Origin: Caryophanales bacterium UBA4951
GTDB taxonomy: Bacteria; Bacillota_I; Bacilli_A; RFN20; CAG-826
Assembly: GCA_002397465.1 (NCBI GenBank)
Contig: DHAP01000028.1
Coordinates: forward strand, 1-39,743
Direction: 5' to 3'
DNA: 39,743 nt
A program made the position numbers and the translations under genes. How positions within the stretch are numbered: position 1 is the first letter of the stretch; the number at the start of each line of letters is the position of its first letter. Positions 15,263 to 21,700 of this stretch are shown one piece after another. The notes below the pieces were generated by a model. It was not told where the DNA came from and made no database searches. It saw nothing but the letters and a program-made list of their open reading frames with translations.

Positions 15263-15628
15263 ATGAACAACAAAATCGTTGAAGAAGTCACTTCCCGTCA
15301 GATTCGGCACGACATTCCCTCGTTCTCGAGCGGCGACACCGTCAGGGTGTATGTCCGTATCATCGAAAACAAGAAGGAGCGCATTCAGGTTTACGAAGGC
15401 GTTGTCATTCAGCGCAGAGGCCATGGTGTCAGCGAGACGTTCATCGTCCGCAAGATGTCCAGCGGCATCGGCGTCGAACGCACCTTCCCCGTCAATTCAC
15501 CTGCCATCAGCAAGATCGAACTTGTCAAAGTTGGCCGTGTGAGGAGAGCCCGTATCCACTATATGCGCAAACTGTCAGGGAAAGCCGCCCGTATCAAAGA
15601 GACGGAAAAAAAGACAGCCGTCAAATAA
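15263..15628 (+). CDS. rplS: 50S ribosomal protein bL19
   Basis: 121 aa. 'FSSGDTVRVYVRIIENKKERIQVYEGVVIQRRGHGVSETFIVRKMSSGIGVERTFPV' is the bL19 core, followed by 'KIELVKVGRVRRARIHYMRKLSGKAARIKE'. It sits at the 30S-50S interface. A strong AAGGAGG lies eight bases before the ATG. Monocistronic here, with its own promoter and terminator; normally it follows trmD in one operon. Confidence 0.98.
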   Translation: MNNKIVEEVTSRQIRHDIPSFSSGDTVRVYVRIIENKKERIQVYEGVVIQRRGHGVSETFIVRKMSSGIGVERTFPVNSPAISKIELVKVGRVRRARIHYMRKLSGKAARIKETEKKTAVK

Positions 15629-15641
15629 GTATCATTGTGAC

Positions 15642-15675
15642 AAAAGAGCCCGTGGGAACACGAGCTCTTTTCTTG
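15642..15675. terminator. Bidirectional terminator between rplS and the ABC transporter operon
   Basis: AAAAGAGC-CCGTG-GGAA-CACG-AGCTCTTTT (15642-15672) with A-run and T-run on the two sides, serving rplS on the plus strand and the ATPase gene on the minus strand. Confidence 0.85.
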
Positions 15676-15677
15676 TC

Positions 15678-16400
15678 TTATTTAAGGCTGACTTTCGCTA
15701 AGAAATCCTGGATTCGCTTTTCCTTTGGGTGGTGGAAGATCTCATCAGGGGTCCCGTCTTCGATTATTCGGTGGTCGTCGACGAAGATGACACGGGTGGC
15801 AATCTTCTCCGCGAAATTCATCTCGTGGGTGACGATCGCTAAGGTGAGGCCTTTGCTGGCGAGCTTTCCGATGACGTCCAGCACCTCTCCGACCATTTCG
15901 GGGTCAAGGGCGCTTGTCGGCTCATCGAAGAGGACCATTTCGGGATCCATGGCTAGGCTTCTGGCGATGGCGACCCTTTGCTTCTGGCCTCCGCTTAAGG
16001 TGTTTGGCATTTCATGGGCCTTGTCTTCAAGGCCGACTTGGCGTAAGAGCTCCAAGGCTTTCTTCTCGGCGCTTTTCTTGTCCATCATCTTGAGACAGAC
16101 AGGTGCCAAAGTGATGTTTTGAAGGACGTCCAAGTGGGGGAAGAGCTCGAATTGCTGAAAGACCATCGTCTCCTTTTTGCGGATGGACGGGGCATTCTTG
16201 TCATTCATCTCCACCCCATCGAAATAGACATGGCCTTCGCTTGGCTTAACAAGGCCGTTCATCGTTTTGATGAGGGTGCTTTTCCCAGAGCCAGAGGGGC
16301 CGATGATGGCGAGGACCTCGCCTTTTTCGATCTTCAAAGAAACGTCATCAAGGATCTTTTCCTTGTCGAAAATGACGGAAACATTAGATAGTTCAAGCAT
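15678..16400 (-). CDS. Polar amino acid ABC transporter, ATP-binding protein (GlnQ-like)
   Basis: 240 aa. Walker A 'GPSGSGKSTLIKTMNGL' (residues ~33-49), Q-loop 'MVFQQFELFPHLDVLQN', signature 'LSGGQKQRVAIARSLA', Walker B 'MVLFDEPTSALDPEMV' and H-loop 'LAIVTHEMNFAEK'. The FPHL and THEM features are typical of the GlnQ/HisP subfamily. Last gene of a three-gene operon with permease and binding protein; eight-base overlap with the permease. Substrate cannot be told from this subunit. Confidence 0.95.
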   Translation of the reverse strand: MLELSNVSVIFDKEKILDDVSLKIEKGEVLAIIGPSGSGKSTLIKTMNGLVKPSEGHVYFDGVEMNDKNAPSIRKKETMVFQQFELFPHLDVLQNITLAPVCLKMMDKKSAEKKALELLRQVGLEDKAHEMPNTLSGGQKQRVAIARSLAMDPEMVLFDEPTSALDPEMVGEVLDVIGKLASKGLTLAIVTHEMNFAEKIATRVIFVDDHRIIEDGTPDEIFHHPKEKRIQDFLAKVSLK

Positions 16401-17181
16401 TTTTGAAGACCTTCCTTTCTAATAAGGACAAGAGGTAGGTGAGTATCATGACGATGATGAAATAGACGGCTCCCATCACGAGATACACCGTCATGTAGTC
16501 ATAGGTGATGGTGGCGAGTTTCTGAAAGGCCTTTGTCAGGTCGATGGCCCCGATGAAGCCGACGACCGATGTCTCCTTGATCAAAGAGACGATTTCATTG
16601 CAGAGGCTGGGGAAGCAGTTCTTGTAGGCCTGCGGCAGGACGATCTTGCTCATGGTTTTGCGGTATGAGAGGCCCAAAGAAAGGCCGGCTTCGAGTTGTC
16701 CTTTCGGGACCGCACCGATGCCGCCTCTGATGTATTCGCTCACATAGGCTCCGCTATTGAGGCCGAAGCAAAGCATGGCCACGTATATCGGCTCGCCCTT
16801 ATACGAGGCAAAGATGACGAAATAGATAACGAGAAGCTGAACGACGACTGGGGTGCCCCTGAACAAAAGGACGTAAAACTTGGCTATCTGCTTTCCGATG
16901 AGGACGAAGACGTTTTGGCTCTTCGACTGGTTGATGATGCAGACGAGGGTCCCTAGTATCAAGCCCATCAAGAAGGCGGCGATGGTCACCAAAAAAGTGT
17001 TGGCGAGGCCGCTCGGCAAAAGGGTTGATGCGCTCTCGTTGGCGAAGTTCCTCGAAAAGGAATAGACGAGATAGTCCCAATTAACGGCGGCTAAAATCAC
17101 CAGGGTGAGCAAAACCGCAAGGATTAGCCCACCCCGGACGATCAATTCTTTCTTACTTGTCTTCTCCATCGTCTCATTCAC
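16393..17181 (-). CDS. Polar amino acid ABC transporter, permease
   Basis: 262 aa with about five to six membrane spans. The EAA loop is 'GIGAVPKGQLEAGLSLGLSYRKTMSKIVLPQAYKNCFPSLCNEIVSLIKETSVVGFIG', the HisMQ/GlnP motif that docks on the ATPase. 'LLFRGTPVVVQLLVIYF' is another family hallmark. The N-terminus has a cytoplasmic 'TMEKTSKKE' and an extra span at residues ~14-36 before the conserved core. A single permease gene implies a homodimeric channel. Overlaps both neighbours by eight bases. Confidence 0.95.
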   Translation of the reverse strand: MNETMEKTSKKELIVRGGLILAVLLTLVILAAVNWDYLVYSFSRNFANESASTLLPSGLANTFLVTIAAFLMGLILGTLVCIINQSKSQNVFVLIGKQIAKFYVLLFRGTPVVVQLLVIYFVIFASYKGEPIYVAMLCFGLNSGAYVSEYIRGGIGAVPKGQLEAGLSLGLSYRKTMSKIVLPQAYKNCFPSLCNEIVSLIKETSVVGFIGAIDLTKAFQKLATITYDYMTVYLVMGAVYFIIVMILTYLLSLLERKVFKNA

Positions 17182-17959
17182 CGAAATATGTGTTGAGGAT
17201 GCTGGCCAAAGTGCCGTTTTCCTTGATGGTTTTGATGAAGGAGTTAATGCTCTCGACCAAGCTGTCGTTTCCTTTGGCGATGGCGATCGCGTACTCTTCC
17301 TCGGTCAAAATGGAGTCGAGGTAGCTGAGCGTCGTGAAGGATTTGCAATAGAGTTTGGCTGGCTCAAGGTCAATGACGACGGCGTCGATTTGGCCGTTGG
17401 TGAGGCTTTGGCAGGCAAGCGCGCCGTTCGTGAAACCGACGCAGGTGGCTTTTGAAAGGCTGTCATCGACGAAGGACTCGCCGGTGGTGCCGCTTTGGAC
17501 GCCGATCTTTAGGCCGCTCTTATTGAGGGCGTTGACGATGTCATCGGCGCTGGTGAGCGAGGCATATGTTGATGAAGTTGGAACGATCGCGACTTGGTTG
17601 GCGGAGAAATAAGAGTCCGAGAAATCCATTGTCTCTTTTCTCTCATCGTTCTCGGTGATGCCGGCGATGGCCACATCGACCTTGTAGGTGCTGACGGAAG
17701 TGAGGGCGGCGTCAAAATCCATGTCTTGGATGTCGGCGCTGACCCCGATGGACTCGGCGTAGGATGTGATGATGTCGGCGTCGACGCCGACTATCTTGCC
17801 GTTACTGACCGATTCAAACGGTGGGAATTCAGCGTTGGTGGAGATGCTCAAAGTCCCCGAAGACTTGATGGTGTCGAGACTTCTATAAGAAGTCGATGAG
17901 CAAGAAGCGAGCAGACCGGATAGAAGAAAAACGGATAGAATGGCTGTCTTTGATTTCAT
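17174..17959 (-). CDS. Polar amino acid ABC transporter, substrate-binding lipoprotein
   Basis: 261 aa. Lipoprotein signal 'MKSKTAILSVFLLSGLLASC' with lipobox LLAS|C at residue 20, so it is membrane-anchored on the outside. The SBP_bac_3 domain shows 'LSISTNAEFPPFESVSNGKIVGVDADI', 'VDVAIAGITENDERKETMDFSDSYF' (the conserved Arg that binds the ligand carboxylate) and 'KIGVQSGTTGESFV'. GGGAGGAAAT precedes the ATG. First gene behind the T-box leader. The substrate is probably the amino acid sensed by that leader. Confidence 0.95.
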   Translation of the reverse strand: MKSKTAILSVFLLSGLLASCSSTSYRSLDTIKSSGTLSISTNAEFPPFESVSNGKIVGVDADIITSYAESIGVSADIQDMDFDAALTSVSTYKVDVAIAGITENDERKETMDFSDSYFSANQVAIVPTSSTYASLTSADDIVNALNKSGLKIGVQSGTTGESFVDDSLSKATCVGFTNGALACQSLTNGQIDAVVIDLEPAKLYCKSFTTLSYLDSILTEEEYAIAIAKGNDSLVESINSFIKTIKENGTLASILNTYFGE

Positions 17960-18000
17960 TTTTTATTTCCTCCCATGAAATCATCTGGAAGGCTTTTTGA

Positions 18001-18250
18001 ATAGAAAAGCCCTCAGACATTTTTGTCTAAGGGCGTTAATAACGCTGTGCCACCTTAGTTCGCCTTCATCTCACGATGCGGGCCTATGAGTGCCTTCACA
18101 CTCAGACGCGGTGACGGGCGAACCCGGCAAGCCCTACTATGGTTCAGGCTGCGGCTCCAGGAGGCGTTCGCTTCGTTCCCATCGCTGCCCTCACATCAAC
18201 GGCAGCTCGCTTTCATGGGAAGCAAAGGTACTATTTCCCTTCTTTGCTTT
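18001..18250 (-). promoter_or_regulatory. T-box riboswitch controlling the amino acid ABC transporter
   Basis: On the minus strand the leader starts near 18250 and contains an AGTA box (~18229-18226), a Stem I with the distal loop GTTGATGTGA (GNUG motif, about 18200-18191) closed by CTGCC/GGGCAG, and the conserved T-box AGGTGGCACAGCG (18055-18043). The terminator GCCCTTAGACA-AAAA-TGTCTGAGGGC (18034-18009) plus TTTTCTAT overlaps the antiterminator. The UGGC bulge predicts a tRNA with G at position 73. The specifier is not certain; GAACGCC at 18169-18163 holds candidates AAC (Asn), GAA (Glu) or GCC (Ala), and G73 favours Asn or Glu over Ala. Confidence 0.9.
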
Positions 18251-18256
18251 GCGATT

Positions 18257-18284
18257 ATTCTACAAGGGGTCATTTCAATGTAAA
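18257..18284 (-). promoter_or_regulatory. Promoter of the T-box/ABC transporter operon
   Basis: Minus strand: -35 TTTACA (18284-18279), 16-base spacer, -10 TAGAAT (18262-18257). Predicted start near 18250, just upstream of the first T-box Stem I bases. It diverges from the lepB promoter ~60 bases away. Confidence 0.6.
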
Positions 18285-18339
18285 TAGGCAATTTTCATTT
18301 CGAAGCGCTTACCTCCTATCATTCCCAAATTTGCCTTCA

Positions 18340-18368
18340 TTGAAGAAAGAAGCTCCAAAACGTATAAT
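18340..18368 (+). promoter_or_regulatory. lepB promoter, nearly leaderless
   Basis: -35 TTGAAG at 18340-18345, 17-base spacer, -10 TATAAT at 18363-18368. Predicted start 18375, four bases before the ATG at 18379. There is no room for a Shine-Dalgarno sequence. Confidence 0.75.
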
Positions 18369-18378
18369 CCTTAAACGT

Positions 18379-19281
18379 ATGCTTAAGCATGTCGTCGTGA
18401 ATACCGAAAACGAACTTTCAGCGCCAAGCGGGAAGCCAGAAAAGAAGAAAAAGGGTTTCTTTTCCTTCCTTTGGCGTTTCATCTTCATCCTTCTTTTCAC
18501 GGCCATCATCTCTTTCTCGGCTCAGATAACCTATGACTTCACGAGATATGAGAGTTTCTTCGTGAGCGGCATGAGCATGTACCCGACCTTAAACCGCGAC
18601 GTCAGCTTCACCGATTCGAACAAAACCACCTATAAAGGCAATGATTCGGAATTGGGGCCTGCCTATTATTGGGGGGACTTTGACGGCAATTTTTCATATG
18701 CGACGGCCGGTTCCGCCCATTTGTCCGGCGACTATATCTGCGATTATGGCTTGATGGACACCAAAGACGGTTTCTTGGATGGCATCAAGCGTTTCGATAT
18801 TGTGGCCACCTACTATCCTGAGGACTATGACACATCTGGCAACCTCAATAGCGAAGCCACTTATAAGATCAAGCGGGTGATTGCCTTGCCAGGCGAGAGC
18901 TTTTACTTCGACGCCTCTGGCGATCTTTACGTCGAGGAAGTCGGCTCGACCATCTTCAATTTGGTCGAACAGCCTTTCCTTGACTACGCGATGGACGTTG
19001 ACGGGATCGCCTCTTGGAAAGAAGACACCCTCCTCGGCTTTTCCTCTTATGCCGCTGAGGACGTGATTGAGACGGGCGAGGGGTATTTCCTCTGCGGCGA
19101 CAACCGCCTAAAGAGGCTCAGCGAGGATTCCAGAAGCGTCGGGGCCATCCCTTCATACATGATCGGGGGCAAAGCCGTCTGCTTATTCGGCAAATGCAAG
19201 TATACTTATAAGACCAAGAAGTCGCAGCCGATCTTCACCAGTTTCAAGATGCCTTGGCAGTTGGAGCCGCTAAATGAATAA
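18379..19281 (+). CDS. lepB: Signal peptidase I
   Basis: 300 aa from the ATG at 18379. An 80-residue in-frame upstream extension overlaps the T-box locus and lies before the promoter, so it is rejected. Lysine-rich cytosolic 'KPEKKKKGFFSF' precedes one membrane span (~30-52). Catalytic Ser66 is in 'GMSMYPTL' and Lys165 in 'YKIKRVIALPGE'. The closing box 'YFLCGDNRLKRLSEDSRSVGAI' is intact but has a slightly longer GDNRxxxxSxDSR spacing than usual. An insertion between the Ser and Lys boxes (residues ~75-155) makes it longer than B. subtilis SipS-type enzymes. Overlaps rbgA by eight bases. Confidence 0.94.
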   Translation: MLKHVVVNTENELSAPSGKPEKKKKGFFSFLWRFIFILLFTAIISFSAQITYDFTRYESFFVSGMSMYPTLNRDVSFTDSNKTTYKGNDSELGPAYYWGDFDGNFSYATAGSAHLSGDYICDYGLMDTKDGFLDGIKRFDIVATYYPEDYDTSGNLNSEATYKIKRVIALPGESFYFDASGDLYVEEVGSTIFNLVEQPFLDYAMDVDGIASWKEDTLLGFSSYAAEDVIETGEGYFLCGDNRLKRLSEDSRSVGAIPSYMIGGKAVCLFGKCKYTYKTKKSQPIFTSFKMPWQLEPLNE

Positions 19282-20143
19282 CCAGCAAAAGAACGTCCAT
19301 TATTTCCCCGGTCACATGAAGAAGGCCCTCACGAGCCTTTCTTCTTTCATGAAACTGATTGATTTGGTGGTGGAAGTCGCCGACGCGAGAGCGCCGATTT
19401 CGACCAGAAACCCTTTGCTCAATGAGATCGCCCCCAATAAGCCACGCCTTCTTTTCTTAAGCAAGGAGGATAAGGCCGACCCCGCCATCACCAAGATGTG
19501 GATCGACTATTTCACCAAGGCCTCGCTTCCCTGCATGTCTGGGAACCTCAAAGTGGAAAAGCTGACGAGTTTCTCGAAACGCCTGGAGCCTTTATTGAAG
19601 CCGAAACGGGAGAAAGAGGCCAAACTCGGAATGAAACCCCAGCCTCTCAGGCTCGTCATCGTCGGAATACCCAACGTCGGCAAGAGCACCCTCATAAACA
19701 ATTTGGCCGGTCGTTCATTGGCCAAGGCCGCGAATAAGCCCGGCGTCACCAGGGCTGAGCAATGGATCAAATTAGGCAATGACCTTCTTTTGCTCGATAC
19801 CCCGGGGATTCTTCCGATGAACTACCCCGATGGGGCGACCGCGGTCCGTCTGGCCTTGCTCGGCTCCATCAAAGAAGAGGTCCTTCCCAATGACGAACTG
19901 GCTTTGGCCTTGCTTGGCTATCTGAAAGAAAACTATCCTTCATGCCTATCGTCTAGATATGGCATCGGCGATTTGAGGAATTGTAGCGACAACGAGGTCT
20001 TCTCGGCCATCGCCACCAAACGGGGGTTCTTGCTGCCGGGTGGGAAAGCCGACGTCTCCAAAGCCGCCTTATGCCTAGCGAAGGATTTCCAGGACGGCTT
20101 ATTGGGCCGTTTGTCTTTGGAGAGAGTCCCCGATGCTCGTTAA
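19274..20143 (+). CDS. rbgA: Ribosome biogenesis GTPase RbgA (YlqF)
   Basis: 289 aa. Circularly permuted GTPase needed for late 50S assembly. 'HYFPGHMKKAL' start, then 'LIDLVVEVADARAPISTRNPLL', G4 as 'FLSKEDKAD' (Ser where NKxD usually has Asn), G1 'GIPNVGKSTLIN', G2 'KPGVTRAEQW' and G3 'LLLDTPGIL'. The C-terminal helical ANTAR-like domain follows. Between lepB and rnhB, overlapping both, as in the common lepB/rbgA/rnhB cluster. Confidence 0.95.
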   Translation: MNNQQKNVHYFPGHMKKALTSLSSFMKLIDLVVEVADARAPISTRNPLLNEIAPNKPRLLFLSKEDKADPAITKMWIDYFTKASLPCMSGNLKVEKLTSFSKRLEPLLKPKREKEAKLGMKPQPLRLVIVGIPNVGKSTLINNLAGRSLAKAANKPGVTRAEQWIKLGNDLLLLDTPGILPMNYPDGATAVRLALLGSIKEEVLPNDELALALLGYLKENYPSCLSSRYGIGDLRNCSDNEVFSAIATKRGFLLPGGKADVSKAALCLAKDFQDGLLGRLSLERVPDAR

Positions 20144-20753
20144 AGAAAGGGAATTCTATTCGAAGAGCGTCAAAGCCATCGTCGGGATCGACGAGGCTGG
20201 CAGGGGCCCTTTGGCGGGTCCGGTATACGCCGCGGCGGTCGTCTTTGACGAAAGCTTCGTTAACGATGAGATAAATGACTCGAAGAAACTCACCTCCAAG
20301 GAAAGGGAGAAGCTTTTCCTTCTTATCAAAGAGAAGGCCCTAGGATATGGCATCGCCTCGGTGAGCGCCGAGGATATCGACAAATACAATATCTATCAGG
20401 CCACCAAGATCTGCATGATGAAGGCCCTCAGCCAAATAAAGGTTCCCTATCAATTGATAATCACCGACGCGATGCCTTTAAAAGACACGAAAGTCCCCCT
20501 CATCGCCATGGTTAAGGGCGACGCCCAGTGCCTCAACGTGGCGGCCGCCTCGATATTGGCCAAGGTGAGCCGTGACCACTATATGGAAGAACTGGATGAG
20601 AAATACCCCGAGTATGGTTTCAAGAAACATAAGGGGTATGGCACAAAACTCCATATGGAGGCCCTTGAGAAATACGGCCCCATCGACGGGGTTCATAGGA
20701 AGAGCTTCCGACCCGTGAATGAGCTCTATATCAAACAAGGACATCTATTCTAA
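20133..20753 (+). CDS. rnhB: Ribonuclease HII
   Basis: 206 aa. Removes RNA:DNA hybrids and single ribonucleotides. Active-site motif 'VGIDEAGRGPLAGPVYAAAVVF' gives the DE pair near residues 20-21; later acidic positions are 'IITDAMPL' and the 'VSRDHYMEEL' region, with 'KGDAQCLNVAAASILAKVSRD' and 'YGFKKHKGYGTKLH' typical of HII. The N-terminal extension of B. subtilis RnhB is mostly absent. Starts inside rbgA (11-base overlap). Confidence 0.96.
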   Translation: MLVKEREFYSKSVKAIVGIDEAGRGPLAGPVYAAAVVFDESFVNDEINDSKKLTSKEREKLFLLIKEKALGYGIASVSAEDIDKYNIYQATKICMMKALSQIKVPYQLIITDAMPLKDTKVPLIAMVKGDAQCLNVAAASILAKVSRDHYMEELDEKYPEYGFKKHKGYGTKLHMEALEKYGPIDGVHRKSFRPVNELYIKQGHLF

Positions 20754-20765
20754 GGCAATTTCATC

Positions 20766-20801
20766 AATAGCCCCTCTAGATAAAACTAGGAGGCTATTTT
20801 C
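20766..20801 (+). promoter_or_regulatory. Hairpin sequestering the dprA Shine-Dalgarno, or rnhB terminator
   Basis: AATAGCC (20766-20772) pairs with GGCTATT (20792-20798), with further pairing CCT..AG / CTAGG inside, followed by TTTT. AGGAGG (20788-20793), the dprA ribosome site, lies partly in the stem. The element could end the lepB-rbgA-rnhB transcript or limit dprA translation. Confidence 0.5.
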
Positions 20802-21584
20802 ATGAATGGTCGAGACATAATGATTTACCTTTCTCTCAAGTACGAGGGCGATTGGGAGAAGATGGTCGATGCCGTCAAAAGAAGGGAACAGGTGAGTGAG
20901 GAGGAGGCGCTAGAAAAGATCGGCAAAATAAAATCCCAGGTCGTCACGATCTTGGATTCCACCTACCCCGAGTCTTTCAAACACTGCTATAAGCCGCCGA
21001 TGGTTCTTTATTACTACGGCAATCTCTCTTTGCTAGAGAAAGAAAAGGACTGCGTTGCCTATATCGGCTCACGTGAGGCCTCGCCTTATGGCCTTAGGAT
21101 GGCCATGGAGCTTTCGGCTTACATGGCCGAACGGGATTATGTGGTGGTGAGCGGGCTCGCCAGAGGGATCGACGCGATGGCCACGAGGGGCTGTCTCGAT
21201 AAGCATGGCAAGGCCGTCGCCTTCCTCGGCTCGGGGATCGACCTTTGCTATCCCTCCTCATCCAATGTGCTTTACGAGAGACTGAAGAAAGAAGGCCTTA
21301 TCATCAGCGAGTACCCCGGCTCTCTTCCACCGAAGCCCGAGAACTTCCCAAAGAGGAACCGGATGGTGGCGGCCTCAAGCCATGGCATCATCGTCGGGGA
21401 AGCCTCCAAGAAGAGCGGGACCCTCATCACGGTGGCCTACGCCTTAGGCCTCACCAAGGAGATCGGCTGCCTTCCTTTCCCAGCCGATCAGAAGAGCGCC
21501 TGCAACACCCTCATCAAGGAAGGAGCCTATCTCATCGAAAGCGGTGAGGACATAGATTTGATGATGGGCAAAACGACCTCCTGA
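20802..21584 (+). CDS. dprA: DNA-processing protein DprA/Smf
   Basis: 260 aa. Loads RecA on incoming single-stranded DNA during transformation; widely kept even in non-competent species. The Rossmann-like domain shows 'YIGSREASPYGLRMA', 'VVVSGLARGIDAMATRGCL', 'AVAFLGSGIDLCYPSS', 'IISEYP', 'FPKRNRMVAASSHGIIVGEASKKSGTLITVAYAL'. The protein is shorter than typical (about 280-370): the N-terminal SAM region is reduced and the C-terminal winged helix is missing. AGGAGG precedes the ATG by eight bases. Confidence 0.95.
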   Translation: MNGRDIMIYLSLKYEGDWEKMVDAVKRREQVSEEEALEKIGKIKSQVVTILDSTYPESFKHCYKPPMVLYYYGNLSLLEKEKDCVAYIGSREASPYGLRMAMELSAYMAERDYVVVSGLARGIDAMATRGCLDKHGKAVAFLGSGIDLCYPSSSNVLYERLKKEGLIISEYPGSLPPKPENFPKRNRMVAASSHGIIVGEASKKSGTLITVAYALGLTKEIGCLPFPADQKSACNTLIKEGAYLIESGEDIDLMMGKTTS

Positions 21585-21648
21585 AATTTTTCTTTTCGCA
21601 CCTTATAAATATCTTATTTATATATAGGTAATAAAGGCGGCGTTCCAT
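21585..21648 (+). other. AT-rich intergenic segment between dprA and topA
   Basis: Contains TTATAAATATCTTATTTATA-like AT-rich sequence at about 21603-21625, an UP-element candidate for the topA promoter. No terminator hairpin after dprA is apparent. Confidence 0.35.
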
Positions 21649-21677
21649 TTGACAACATAAGAAAATAGACCTATCTT
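21649..21677 (+). promoter_or_regulatory. topA promoter
   Basis: Perfect -35 TTGACA at 21649-21654, 17-base spacer, -10 TATCTT at 21672-21677. Start near 21684. AAGGA at 21690-21694 is the ribosome site for the ATG at 21701. Confidence 0.75.
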
Positions 21678-21700
21678 ACTAGCCGAATTAAGGAACAACC

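Noticed and set aside
18139..18378. 80-residue N-terminal extension of the signal peptidase reading frame
   Set aside because: It runs across the T-box leader and the divergent promoters, lies upstream of a strong lepB promoter, and its composition does not resemble a signal peptidase N-terminus.
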